From positions 1-64,000 of the forward strand of contig NZ_JACJQJ010000015.1 in NCBI RefSeq assembly GCF_014696615.1: DNA of 64,000 nucleotides. The letters run 5' to 3'. The stretch's first letter is position 1. Each line of letters starts with the position of its first letter. Of this stretch, positions 19,780 through 27,909 are shown piece by piece. This DNA comes from Nostoc linckia FACHB-104 (GTDB taxonomy: Bacteria; Cyanobacteriota; Cyanobacteriia; Cyanobacteriales; Nostocaceae). A program made the position numbers and the translations under genes. The notes under the pieces were generated by a model that saw only the letters and a list, made by a program, of their open reading frames with translations, had not been told where the DNA came from and searched no databases.

Positions 19780-20700
19780 GTGCAACTCAAGCAGGTAATC
19801 ATTGCTTATAAGGCACGGGATGCCCAAAGTAAACGTTGGGCAGAAATCTGTGCTAAACAACTAGAAAATCGCCAGTGTCATGTGTTGATGGGGCCTAGCG
19901 GCCCAAAAGATAACCCTTATCCGGTGTTCTTAGCTTCCGCAGGTCAACCAATTGATTTGGCATTGGTACTTGGTGGTGATGGCACTGTGCTAACAGGTGC
20001 CAGACATCTTGCTCCAGCTGGCATCCCTATTCTGGGAGTGAATGTGGGAGGTCATCTGGGGTTCCTCACTGAGTCCGTTGAAGAATTTCAAGATACGGAA
20101 AAAGTTTGGGATCGACTATTTGAGGATCGCTATGCTATCCAGCGACGGATGATGATGCAAGCGGCAGTTTTTGAGGGTTATGGCCCAAATTTAGAACCAG
20201 TTAGCGAACGCTATCTGGCTTTGAATGAATTCTGTGTCAAACCCGCTTCTGCCGATCGCATGATTACCTCAATTTTAGAAATGGAAATTGACGGTGAGGT
20301 AGTCGATCAATATGTTGGTGATGGGTTAATTATTTCTACTCCCACGGGTTCCACTGGTTACACCGTTTCCGCCAATGGCCCAATTATGCACGATGGGATG
20401 GAAGCGATTACCATCACTCCCATTTGCCCCATGAGCCTTTCTAGTCGTCCCCTAGTCTTACCCCCTGGTTCTGTGGTCAGTATTTGGCCTTTGGGGGATT
20501 ATGATTTGAGTACTAAGCTGTGGACAGATGGGGTTTTAGCTACTTCAATTTGGCCAGGACACCGCGTTGATGTGCGGATGGCTGATTGTCGAGCTAAATT
20601 TATCATTTTGCGGGAGAACAATTCATATTATCAAACGTTGCGAGAGAAGTTACTTTGGGCAGGTACTAGGGTTCGCTACAGTAATAATCACCGCAATTGA
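19780..20700 (+). CDS. nadK: NAD kinase
   Basis: Phosphorylates NAD to NADP. The catalytic glycine motif GGDGTVL lies at residues 65-71, followed by NVGGHLGFLTE and the signature STPTGSTGYTVSANGPIMHD near residue 190. The length of 306 is typical. The likely start is GTG at 19780, only 6 bases after the ndhE stop, so translation may be coupled. Cyanobacteria usually have two NAD kinases; this copy sits with NDH-1 genes, which would tie NADP supply to electron transport. Confidence 0.95.
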   Translation: MQLKQVIIAYKARDAQSKRWAEICAKQLENRQCHVLMGPSGPKDNPYPVFLASAGQPIDLALVLGGDGTVLTGARHLAPAGIPILGVNVGGHLGFLTESVEEFQDTEKVWDRLFEDRYAIQRRMMMQAAVFEGYGPNLEPVSERYLALNEFCVKPASADRMITSILEMEIDGEVVDQYVGDGLIISTPTGSTGYTVSANGPIMHDGMEAITITPICPMSLSSRPLVLPPGSVVSIWPLGDYDLSTKLWTDGVLATSIWPGHRVDVRMADCRAKFIILRENNSYYQTLREKLLWAGTRVRYSNNHRN

Positions 20701-20798
20701 TTGTCAGATATCTGAACAATTACGCATCTACCAATTGCCAAAGTGATATCCTTCCCAGATTCTTGCCTATCTTAAGGGACAAGAAATATGATGGAAAT

Positions 20799-20837
20799 AT
20801 AGTGCGTAGGCGTAGCCCGTCGTAGACATCGCACTAT
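20799..20837. repeat. Nostocales-type interspersed palindromic repeat
   Basis: ATAGTGCG at 20799-20806 and CGCACTAT at 20830-20837 flank the core TAGGCGTAGCCCGTCGTAGACAT (22-23 bases, described here by its ends TAGGCG and GACAT). This GTAGGCGTAGCCCGTCGTAGACATCGC-like family is a familiar high-copy repeat in Nostoc genomes, from my general knowledge. Confidence 0.7.
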
Positions 20838-20925
20838 CAGTCATCCCAACTATTGTGGAAAATTTGTCATTGACAAATGATAGATAATTCAACGGTCTTT
20901 ATCAGACCTGTAAAAAATATACAAG

Positions 20926-20951
20926 CCCCCGGATAATTCCGAGGGTTTTTT
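20926..20951 (+). terminator. Rho-independent terminator downstream of nadK
   Basis: Stem CCC-C-CGGA / TCCG-A-GGG with one C/A mismatch and a TAAT loop, followed by TTTTTT. It lies 225 bases after the nadK stop and closes the ndhAIGE-nadK transcription unit on the plus strand. Confidence 0.8.
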
Positions 20952-21167
20952 GTCTTTGTGTGAGAATGTTATGCCAAAGCTATGAATGCATAACATTTAT
21001 TAAAAATTTTGTATCTTATTGCCAGATTTTTTTAGCAATTCTGTTGATAATACAAATAACCTATCTCAAAACTTTATAATCTTTAAATTTCTCTTAAAAT
21101 CATAAATAGTTTTTGATGTTTAATTTTTGAATCTTTTTACTAGTAGGATATTTTTCCAATTTCCCGT

Positions 21168-21173
21168 AGGAAG
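21168..21173 (+). promoter_or_regulatory. Shine-Dalgarno site deciding the acyltransferase start
   Basis: AGGAAG lies 4 bases before the ATG at 21178, whereas the upstream in-frame TTG at 21127 has no such site. This supports the ATG as the start. Confidence 0.6.
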
Positions 21174-21177
21174 ACAA

Positions 21178-21969
21178 ATGGAAATCTCTTGCCACAACAT
21201 CTATCAGCCACTTAGTCCTCCTTCATTATTTCAAGGTTTTCCAATTTTACAAAGCAAAAATTATCTTTTAAAACTTGCTTCAACAGAAGCAGAATTAGAA
21301 TCTATATTTCGTTTACGCTTTGAAGTTTTTAATCTTGAGTTAAATTTAGGCTTATCTAGTTCCAGTCTCAACCAAATGGATCGAGATAGGTTTGATAGTG
21401 TTTGCCATCATTTAATGTTGGTTTCTCAAGCTACTGGTAAAACTATAGGCACATATCGGATGCAAACCTATACGATGGCTTCCAAAGGATTAGGTTTTGA
21501 TGCTGCTGATATATTTAATCTTAATGGGATTCCTGAATATGTGCTTCAAATGTCTGTGGAAGTTGGACGTGCTTGTATAGCTAAAGAATATCGCAATAGT
21601 CAATCACTTTTATTACTATGGCAAGGGCTAGCAAATTATCTAATTCTTAGTCGCTGTAAATATTTTTTTGGATGTGCATCGCTACTGACACAAAATCCTT
21701 GGCAAGCTGCTTGTGCTTATCATTATTTTCAGCGTCATGATTTAATGCATCCAAGCATTTTAGTATATCCAAATTTACAATACTCTCTAGAAATTAGTCC
21801 AAATTGCCCAGATTCTTGTAATGTAAATATTCCTAATATTTTGCAAGCATATTTAAGCATTGGTGCCAAAATATGTAGTCTTCCAGCTATTGATAGGCAG
21901 TTTAGGACTATCGATTTTTTAACTATATCAAGTATAGAAGAGTTTATTAAATGGCATTTGCCTAGTTAA
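21178..21969 (+). CDS. OlsB/FeeM-like N-acyltransferase (GNAT fold)
   Basis: Predicted to transfer an acyl chain from acyl-ACP or acyl-CoA to an amine. The pattern follows the OlsB-type acetyltransferase family: LRFEVFNLELNLG near the N terminus, a CHHLMLV segment, GKTIGTYRMQTY, then VGRACIAKEYR and the late FFGCASLLTQNPWQ. The chosen ATG gives 263 residues. OlsB itself makes lyso-ornithine lipid, but the partner OlsA is not nearby; N-acyl amino acid or hormone-like products are alternatives. It stands alone between long spacers. The substrate cannot be inferred. Confidence 0.8.
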   Translation: MEISCHNIYQPLSPPSLFQGFPILQSKNYLLKLASTEAELESIFRLRFEVFNLELNLGLSSSSLNQMDRDRFDSVCHHLMLVSQATGKTIGTYRMQTYTMASKGLGFDAADIFNLNGIPEYVLQMSVEVGRACIAKEYRNSQSLLLLWQGLANYLILSRCKYFFGCASLLTQNPWQAACAYHYFQRHDLMHPSILVYPNLQYSLEISPNCPDSCNVNIPNILQAYLSIGAKICSLPAIDRQFRTIDFLTISSIEEFIKWHLPS

Positions 21970-22363
21970 GTGATTAGGGCGGTATTTTAATTATGGATAT
22001 TACCAATAATTTATCTTTATTCAAATAGATATGCTGAATTATGGGGATTCAATTTAATGTTAGAAGGTGCGTTGCACTACACGACAACACACCCTACATT
22101 TACTAATACAAATTTGAAAAAAGAATGCGACAGATTGCAATACTGCTCGGTTAAGGATTTTCAACGAGGAATTTGGTTTGGGGAAAAGGTGAAAGGGTAA
22201 GGGTTAAAGGTTTTTTCTTGCCCCTTTTTCCCTTCCCCTTTTGCCCTTAACCGACAAGTATTGCGACAGTTTGTAGGGGCAAGGCATTGCCTTGCCCTCT
22301 AAAATATATTGATATGTCGCAAACATTATTTGAATTGGTATAAAATCTAAAATTTTTTGAAAG
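21970..22363. other. Intergenic region with several hairpin repeats
   Basis: No gene seen. It contains a G-rich stretch (about 22178-22210) facing a C-rich stretch (about 22217-22247) that can pair into a long hairpin, and at 22277-22297 the perfect hairpin GGGCAAGGCA-T-TGCCTTGCCC, a unit I know as recurrent in Nostocales genomes. Confidence 0.6.
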
Positions 22364-22987
22364 ATGACTATATCTAGTGAATTATGGATGGCAAATCAAG
22401 ATTTAGCTCAAGCTTGTCTAGATCATCCTTTTGTGCAAGGTATTGCTAACGGTAATCTGGAGCAAGAAAAATTTGCTTACTATGTAGGACAAGATGCTTT
22501 TTTCTTAGAAGCCTTTGCTCGTGCTTACAGCATCGCTGCAGCTAAAGCACCAGACTGGCAAGGATTTACGACATTTCACAGCCTAGCTGATGGAGTTTTG
22601 CAAGAATTGCGGCTACATGAGGGATATGCTGCTGAGTGGGGAGTAAATTTGCATTCTGTACAACCGGGAGCCGCTACCCGTCGCTATACTGACTTTTTAT
22701 TAGCGACGGCTTGGGGTGGAGATGTGGGTTTAACTGCTGCGGCGATGTCTCCTTGTATGCGTTTGTATGCATTTTTAGGAGAACAGCTTGCTAAAAATGG
22801 CATTCCGGATCATCTTTATGCAAACTGGATTCGGACTTACAGTAGTTCAGATTTTCAACCCTTAGCAGCACAATTAGAAGCTTTAGTTGATAGTTACGCC
22901 AGCGCAATACCGTTGGTACACTCTACTTACCGTTATGCTATGTTCTGTGAACGTGACTTTTTTCAAGCGGCGTGGGAAAGTTTGTGA
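22364..22987 (+). CDS. tenA: TenA family protein (aminopyrimidine aminohydrolase / thiaminase II)
   Basis: TenA/THI-4 enzymes salvage thiamine breakdown products by hydrolysing 4-amino-5-aminomethyl-2-methylpyrimidine. The 207-residue protein is all-helical. It has the N-terminal FVQGIANGNLEQEKFAYYVGQD block, the middle YTDFLLATAWGGD, the likely catalytic C131 in AMSPCMRLYAFLG, and the late YANWIRTYSSSDF. No TPP riboswitch pattern (for example CTGAGA) is seen in the upstream spacer, and no other thiamine genes are nearby. PqqC-like relatives share the fold, but the Cys supports TenA. Confidence 0.88.
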   Translation: MTISSELWMANQDLAQACLDHPFVQGIANGNLEQEKFAYYVGQDAFFLEAFARAYSIAAAKAPDWQGFTTFHSLADGVLQELRLHEGYAAEWGVNLHSVQPGAATRRYTDFLLATAWGGDVGLTAAAMSPCMRLYAFLGEQLAKNGIPDHLYANWIRTYSSSDFQPLAAQLEALVDSYASAIPLVHSTYRYAMFCERDFFQAAWESL

Positions 22988-22990
22988 GTG

Positions 22991-23081
22991 GGGTAAGGGG
23001 GAAAGGGTAAGGGGGAAAGGGTAAGGGGGAAAGGGTAAGGGGGAAAGGGTAAGGGGAAAAGGGTAAGGGGGAAAGGTAAAG
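22991..23081. repeat. 14-bp minisatellite
   Basis: Six tandem copies of GGGTAAGGGGGAAA run from 22991 to 23074 (the fifth copy has one G to A change), with a partial seventh. They begin 4 bases after the tenA stop. Strand asymmetry is extreme: the plus strand has almost no C or T. Confidence 0.92.
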
Positions 23082-23158
23082 AAAAATCCTTTACCATTTC
23101 AACTTTTCTCTCAACTAGCGCGATCGCTCTTATTATTGGGACAAATAAACAAACCTGC

Positions 23159-23896
23159 TCAAGCTATTTGCATTCCAATATCGAACGTTGCGGCGTAACC
23201 TTGGTTGGTTTTGGTGAGGTTGAGTAGTAATTGCTCTCCACCATCATTGAAAATCCCGTCTTGTGCGTTCTTGAGTGTGCGCTGTCCTTTGCTGGCGTAT
23301 GGTGCTTGTGTATATACGCGATCGCTAATGGCATCATCAAAATATAGCTGTGAGGTAAACTCATAACCCTGCTTTGATGTCCCTTCTGTGCGTACTTTAA
23401 AGTGAATATGCACTGTTCTCCCTTGATACCAACCGGGATAGATAGTTGTGAATTGCACTGTTCCGTTTGCGTCTGTTACTTGGTATCCGCGCAAAAACTT
23501 TTTACCGATGGTATTGAAGCGCGGATCTTCCACGTCTGAATACACGCCTAGCGCATCACAATGCCAAATATCAACGATCGCATTTGCTAAAGGCTTACAT
23601 TTAGTATTATTAACTTGGGAAACTCGCAGCGTCAGTTGTAGCGGTACACCTTCTTTTACTGAACCATCCGAAGGATCGACTCTGATGTCAGAACGTTTAA
23701 GTTTCTCATCTACAAAATATGGGCCTTCTGTCTGTTCTGGTCTAATTACACACCCAGGTAAACTTGATTGTGCTTGCACAGATTGAAATTTTCTAGGGAT
23801 ACATCCTACAAGTATTGCAGTTCCAGCTACTCGAAATAAAGCTAGTGTTTGTCTGCGATTCAAAATCCAATTTAGTTGCTGATTGTTGTTTTTCAC
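23159..23896 (-). CDS. Secreted intradiol ring-cleavage dioxygenase-like protein
   Basis: Family of non-heme Fe(III) dioxygenases (protocatechuate/catechol type). The N terminus has NRRQTLALF followed by a hydrophobic stretch and a cysteine (VGCIPRKF), so it is likely exported as a lipoprotein or by the Tat route. The core is complete: PEQTEGPYF, IWHCDALGVYS (Tyr ligand), and YPGWYQGRTVHIHFKV with a Tyr and two His ligands. The frame opens upstream to 23938, but that part is built of GTTGACTGTT-like repeats, so I place the start at GTG 23896 (245 aa). It lies 84 bases after the repeat-protein gene and is probably co-transcribed with it. The substrate is unknown; no aromatic-degradation genes are nearby. 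Confidence 0.85.
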   Translation of the reverse strand: MKNNNQQLNWILNRRQTLALFRVAGTAILVGCIPRKFQSVQAQSSLPGCVIRPEQTEGPYFVDEKLKRSDIRVDPSDGSVKEGVPLQLTLRVSQVNNTKCKPLANAIVDIWHCDALGVYSDVEDPRFNTIGKKFLRGYQVTDANGTVQFTTIYPGWYQGRTVHIHFKVRTEGTSKQGYEFTSQLYFDDAISDRVYTQAPYASKGQRTLKNAQDGIFNDGGEQLLLNLTKTNQGYAATFDIGMQIA

Positions 23897-23980
23897 GCTC
23901 TTAATGTTAACTGTTGACTGTTGACTGTGAACTATCAACAGTCAAAGATATTTCATGATGTGGCTTGGTTGAATACCGAA

Positions 23981-24616
23981 CTATCTATTTTCTTCAGGGC
24001 GATCGCCTGGAGGATTGGCGGGAACTCCTAACGCATCCTTTAATTGTTGTTCTGTGACACCTAACTTGGTAGCTGCTGCTTTAAAATCAGGTCGGGGTGG
24101 ATGCTGCTGATTCCCACCTGCGCCGGGAGTGGGGGGATTAGCAGGAACTCCTAATGCATCCTTTAGTTTTTGTTCTGTAACACCTAACTTAGTAGCCGCC
24201 GCTTTAAAATCAGGGCGAGGTGGATGCTGATGATGACCACCTTCCCCGGGAGGATTGGCGGGAACTCCTAACGCATCCTTTAATTTTTGTTCTGTGATAC
24301 CTAACTTAGTAGCTGCTGCTTTAAAATCGGGTCTAGGTGGGCGTTGATTACCGCCTGCGCCGGGAGTGGGGGGATTAGCAGGAACTCCCAATGCATCCTT
24401 TAGTTGTTGTTCTGTGATACCTAACTTAGCCGCAGCTGCTGCAAAATCAGGATGAGGTGGTCTTCTTTGTCCGTCCTGTGGTTCGTTGGGTGGTTGTGAA
24501 TTTTGAGCAATGTGCTGAAATTTATTAGCAGCATCTACTTGCTGAAGTGAAATTAAACCAACTGTACCCAACAAAACAGGAATTGCAGTAATAACTAATG
24601 TTCTACGAAATTTCAT
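23981..24616 (-). CDS. Secreted protein with four 38-41-residue repeats
   Basis: A 211-residue protein with a cleavable signal peptide (basic MKFRR, hydrophobic core to about residue 30). It is followed by four copies of a module PDFKAAATKLGxTEQxLKDALG then VPANPP. The linkers alternate between TPGAGGNQ and GEGGHHQ/GDRP, giving an A-B-A-B order that suggests duplication of a two-unit block. Each module should form a short helix-turn-helix-like pair; similar LGVTEEQLKDALG modules occur in exported proteins of many bacteria without known function. The linkers are rich in Pro, His and Arg. The gene is preceded 75 bases upstream by the inverted repeat at 24691-24708, which has a counterpart in the neighbouring divergent promoter region. 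Confidence 0.82.
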   Translation of the reverse strand: MKFRRTLVITAIPVLLGTVGLISLQQVDAANKFQHIAQNSQPPNEPQDGQRRPPHPDFAAAAAKLGITEQQLKDALGVPANPPTPGAGGNQRPPRPDFKAAATKLGITEQKLKDALGVPANPPGEGGHHQHPPRPDFKAAATKLGVTEQKLKDALGVPANPPTPGAGGNQQHPPRPDFKAAATKLGVTEQQLKDALGVPANPPGDRPEENR

Positions 24617-24656
24617 GATCTTTCCTCAATAGATAGTTTGTTTATATTTCTGATTA

Positions 24657-24722
24657 AGCCAACCCAAGATTACAATTTGCCCTGGTGATGAATTACAGTT
24701 TTGTAATTTAAGCGGGTTGGCT
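24657..24722. promoter_or_regulatory. Candidate operator: ATTACA half-site plus palindrome, within a longer inverted repeat
   Basis: The 18-bp perfect inverted repeat AATTACA-GTTT-TGTAATT sits at 24691-24708. A further ATTACAA lies at 24669-24675, exactly 23 bp from the palindrome's own ATTACA. Outer arms AGCCAACCC (24657-24665) and GGGTTGGCT (24714-24722) enclose the whole. The same half-site, spacing and palindrome recur at 25116-25156. The form resembles boxes bound by metal-responsive OmpR-family regulators (CopR/CusR type). Confidence 0.7.
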
Positions 24723-24745
24723 GAACAAAATTACCAGTGTTGCAA

Positions 24746-25060
24746 TTAACGGTAATTGGGTACTACCTGAATTTGTTCCAAACCCAAATTATGTGGTTGT
24801 GGAGTTTGGGTATTTTGGCGATTTTGGTGTGGCTGGGGGCGTTGAGGAGAACGCTTTTTCTGTTGAGGACGGGGTTTTTGATGCCTAGCCTGTGGTTTTT
24901 TATTAGGTTGTTGCTGTTCAATAAGTGGTCTATCGGTTTGTTGGGCTATTTTTTCATGCTGATGGGCTAGTGCTTCAGCTTTGGCTTGACTAGGTGCAAA
25001 TGTAAATGAACCAATTACAAAAGGAATCGCTGCTACGGCTAACATTTGACGAATTTTCAT
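24746..25060 (-). CDS. Small secreted Gln/Pro/Arg-rich basic protein
   Basis: A 104-residue protein starting at ATG 25060 (MKIRQMLAVAAIP), which gives a clean signal peptide ending near AKA. The longer frame to 25126 only adds residues encoded by the promoter region. The mature part begins with the His-containing EALAHQHEKIAQQ and continues as a low-complexity Gln/Pro/Lys/Arg/His tail, probably disordered. I do not recognise the family. The two features that argue for a real gene are the signal peptide and an operator-like site shared with the other secreted-protein gene at a nearly equal distance (77 versus 75 bases). Confidence 0.65.
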   Translation of the reverse strand: MKIRQMLAVAAIPFVIGSFTFAPSQAKAEALAHQHEKIAQQTDRPLIEQQQPNKKPQARHQKPRPQQKKRSPQRPQPHQNRQNTQTPQPHNLGLEQIQVVPNYR

Positions 25061-25115
25061 AACAATCAACCTTGAGAAGTAGTGGTGTTGATATTTATGA
25101 TTTAGCCACCCCAAA

Positions 25116-25156
25116 ATTACAAACAACCTAGTTTCTAAATTACAGTTTTGTAATTT
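25116..25156. promoter_or_regulatory. Second copy of the candidate operator, in the divergent promoter
   Basis: AAATTACA-GTTT-TGTAATTT at 25137-25156 is a perfect 20-bp inverted repeat. ATTACAA at 25116-25122 repeats its left arm 23 bp away, as at 24669/24692. The site lies 77 bases before the secreted-protein gene (minus strand) and 60 bases before the response regulator gene (plus strand), so it could serve both, including autoregulation. Confidence 0.72.
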
Positions 25157-25216
25157 GAGCTACAGGGTAATCAATCTAAAATGGAGCCATCAGTAGAGTA
25201 ATGAATACTTGTACTT

Positions 25217-25888
25217 GTGAATGTTCTGTTTGTCGAAGATGAAGCAAAAATTGCTAACTTCGTCCGAGATGGATTGAAGGAGCAGGGATTTGTCGTAGAC
25301 TATTGCGACAATGGTGATGAAGGATATCTCAAGGCATTAGATAACGAATACGACGCGCTGATACTCGATATTATGGTGCCAGGGAAGGATGGGCTATCGA
25401 TTCTCAAACTATTGCGGCAGAAAGGACGGAATACTCCCGTAATATTGTTAACAGCTCGGAATGAACTAGACGATCGCCTAGAAGGTTTAAACTTAGGGGC
25501 TGATGATTACATAGCCAAACCGTTTTTTGTGGAAGAGTTAGCAGCCAGAATCCATGCGGTAGTACGCCGGAGTTTAGGCGATCGCCAAAATTTACTTTGT
25601 GTCGGCCCCATCAAGCTGGATCGCATCACCCGGGAAGTTACTTGTGATGGACAGGTGGTCGAACTTACCACCCGCGAATTTAATCTTGTGGAATATCTAA
25701 TGCGTTCTCCAGGGCGAGTTTTTACCCGCACCCAAATTTTAGAACATGTCTGGGGCTATGATTTTAACCCCAACACCAATGTCGTTGATGTCTGTATTCA
25801 ACGCATCCGCAAAAAGATTGACTCAATAACTGGCTTAACTTGGATTGAAAGCGTGCGCGGAGTTGGGTATCGGTTTCGGAGTTCTTGA
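25217..25888 (+). CDS. OmpR/PhoB-family response regulator
   Basis: A 223-residue regulator with receiver (1-118; acceptor D51 in ALILDIMVPG, acidic VEDE at 6-9, KPF lysine near 100) and a C-terminal winged-helix domain (about 127-222; TTREFNLVEYLMRSPG, then VWGYDFNPNTNVVDVCIQRIRKKI). The start is GTG at 25217. The sequence type is that of heavy-metal or stress two-component regulators (CopR/CusR/RppA-like). It is followed by its probable partner kinase after a 527-base repeat block. The palindrome 60 bases upstream is a candidate binding site. Confidence 0.93.
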   Translation: MNVLFVEDEAKIANFVRDGLKEQGFVVDYCDNGDEGYLKALDNEYDALILDIMVPGKDGLSILKLLRQKGRNTPVILLTARNELDDRLEGLNLGADDYIAKPFFVEELAARIHAVVRRSLGDRQNLLCVGPIKLDRITREVTCDGQVVELTTREFNLVEYLMRSPGRVFTRTQILEHVWGYDFNPNTNVVDVCIQRIRKKIDSITGLTWIESVRGVGYRFRSS

Positions 25889-26415
25889 GATTGGGGACTG
25901 GGGATTGGGGACTGGGGATTAGGGATTGGGGATTGGGGATTGGGGATTGGGTAATGGGAGGTCAAGATTTAAATTTCAGGCTCAAAGGTGCAACTTTCAG
26001 GCTCAAAGGCGCAACTTTCCGGCTTAAAAGCGCAACTTCCCGCCTCAAAACCGCAACTTCCCGCCTCAAAACCTCAACATCCAGGCTCAAAGGCGCAACG
26101 TTCAGGCTCAAAGGCGCAACGTTCAGGCTCAAAACCTCAACATTCAGCCTCAAAACCTCAACATTCAGCCTCAAAACCTCAACATTCAGCCTCAAAGCCT
26201 CAACATTCAGCCTCAAAGCCTCAACATTCAGCCTCAAAACCTCAACATCGAGGCTCAAAGCTTCAACATTCAAGTTCAAAGCCTCAACATTTAGCCTCAA
26301 AGCTTCAAACAACACCTTACGTTCATAACGCAAATTGTCCCAATCCCCAATCCCCAGTCCCCAATCCCCAATCCCCAGTCCCCAGTCCCCAGTCCCCAAT
26401 CCCCAGTCCCCAACC
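25889..26415. repeat. Repeat block between regulator and kinase: 21-bp minisatellite with G-rich and C-rich flanks
   Basis: Three parts are seen. On the left (about 25891-25958) lie GGGGATT/GGGGACT units. The centre (about 25977-26310) holds roughly 16 copies of a 21-bp unit such as CTCAAAACCTCAACATTCAGC, with drifting sequence. On the right (about 26338-26411) lie CCCCAATCCCCAGT units complementary to the left part. The 21-bp period keeps several frames open on both strands, which produces heptad-like reading frames that I regard as non-coding. The arms could pair into one large hairpin. Confidence 0.88.
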
Positions 26416-27909
26416 GTGAAAATCCACTCCTTCCGTCTCCGAATCGCTTTGTTATTTGCCATGCTAGCTGGTGGTGCGCTGGCGGGGTTTGGTAGTATTT
26501 CTTGGTGGCTGATTCATGAGGCTAAGGTTAGCCGACTAGATGCAAAGTTAGAAGCTTTATTGAGTCGCCCTCACCCGCCTAGAGAAGATATTTTGCAGTC
26601 TTATTTGCCATCCTTTGAACAATTATTACCGCAGGAGTTGGGGACGGGTAAAGAAACACCTATCGCCTTATTGGTAAGAGAGAGAGATGGTAAAACCCTT
26701 TATCAATCTCAACTATGGTCTGCTGATTTTAATTTAAACGGTCTATGGCCTTCACACCCCAGGTTTTCACCATCTCAATTTCACCACCGCGATCGCCAAA
26801 GACCACCCAATACTCCCGGAATATCACAACCTCCTTTAGACAGCCTTTTTCCTCTTGAACCTCCCCTAGATAAACCACCTCCGCATCCCAAATTAGTAAC
26901 TCAACGCACGAAAACAGGAACCTGGCGCATCGGTGCGATCGCTTTTCATGAATCCCAAATTGCGATCGCTGTCAGTTTGCAGGGTATTGATCGGGAGATG
27001 GCGATTATCCGTGATGTCTTCCTAATTTCTATACCCGTTGTCCTGTTGATTATTACTACTAGTGCTTGGTTGCTGTCTTACGGGGCTTTGCGTCCCATCC
27101 GGGAGTTAGTCGTCGCCATCCGGCAAGTTACGGTGAAAGGATTGGATCAAAGAGTGCCAATCGCAGCTACAGATACGGAATTTCTAGAATTAATTCAGGT
27201 GTTTAACCAGATGTTAGAACGCCTGGAACGCAGTTTTAAACAGGCTTCTCGCTTCAGTGGAGATGCAGCCCACGAACTGAAAACACCGATAGCAATTTTA
27301 CAAGGGGAACTGGAGCGAACTTTGCAAAAAGCAGAACCAGGTTCAGAGTTACAACAAAATCTCAGTAATCTCTTAGACGAAGTATCCCGGCTCAGTGGGA
27401 TTGTCCGCAAGCTGTTGTTGCTATCTTTAGCTGATGCCGGCAAAATGAATTTACATCAAGTGGAAGTAAATTTGTCTGAGATATTAGCCGAGATGGTAGA
27501 GGATATGGAACTGCTAGCACCTCATTTACAAGTGATAGCAGAGATTACTCCCAGATTAAAAGTAAAAGGCGATCGCGATTTACTGACTCAGGTATTACAA
27601 AATTTATTCAGCAATGCCATTAAATATAATATTCCAGAAGGCTGGATGCGAATTAATGCCAGGCAACAAGGAAAGACAGTATTAGTTACTATTAGCAACT
27701 CATCTCAAGAAATTCCCACAAGCGATCGCGATCGCATTTTTGACCGCTTCTATCGTGGAGATCCAGCACGAACTAGAAAGGTAGAGGGAACAGGTCTAGG
27801 ACTTAGCCTCTCAAGAGAAATAGCTATTGCTCACAATGGTAAACTTACCCTTGACCCCATGCTGTCAAATCAAACATCTTTTACATTGAGTTTACCTATG
27901 AAGAAGTAA
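26416..27909 (+). CDS. Membrane sensor histidine kinase (partner of the OmpR-type regulator)
   Basis: Start set at GTG 26416 ([14 protein letters not shown]), just after the C-rich repeat; the open frame further upstream is only repeat. The 497-residue protein has a membrane helix at about 9-33, a periplasmic domain (about 34-200) with an unusual Pro/His-rich stretch (for example [18 protein letters not shown]), a second helix (about 202-224), HAMP, a HisKA domain with H286 in [10 protein letters not shown], and an ATPase with N, G1 and G2 motifs ([22 protein letters not shown]). The layout matches CusS/QseC-type kinases. The His/Pro segment could bind a metal, but the signal is unknown. Confidence 0.92.
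   Translation: MKIHSFRLRIALLFAMLAGGALAGFGSISWWLIHEAKVSRLDAKLEALLSRPHPPREDILQSYLPSFEQLLPQELGTGKETPIALLVRERDGKTLYQSQLWSADFNLNGLWPSHPRFSPSQFHHRDRQRPPNTPGISQPPLDSLFPLEPPLDKPPPHPKLVTQRTKTGTWRIGAIAFHESQIAIAVSLQGIDREMAIIRDVFLISIPVVLLIITTSAWLLSYGALRPIRELVVAIRQVTVKGLDQRVPIAATDTEFLELIQVFNQMLERLERSFKQASRFSGDAAHELKTPIAILQGELERTLQKAEPGSELQQNLSNLLDEVSRLSGIVRKLLLLSLADAGKMNLHQVEVNLSEILAEMVEDMELLAPHLQVIAEITPRLKVKGDRDLLTQVLQNLFSNAIKYNIPEGWMRINARQQGKTVLVTISNSSQEIPTSDRDRIFDRFYRGDPARTRKVEGTGLGLSLSREIAIAHNGKLTLDPMLSNQTSFTLSLPMKK

Noticed and set aside
22991-23081. Regular repeats considered as a CRISPR array
   Set aside because: Units of 14 bp are directly tandem with no spacers, and no cas gene is present in the window.
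25885-26462. Three long open frames on both strands with heptad-like repeats, resembling coiled-coil proteins
   Set aside because: The 21-bp minisatellite has a multiple-of-three period, so stop-free frames arise on both strands; no signal, start site or unique sequence supports coding.
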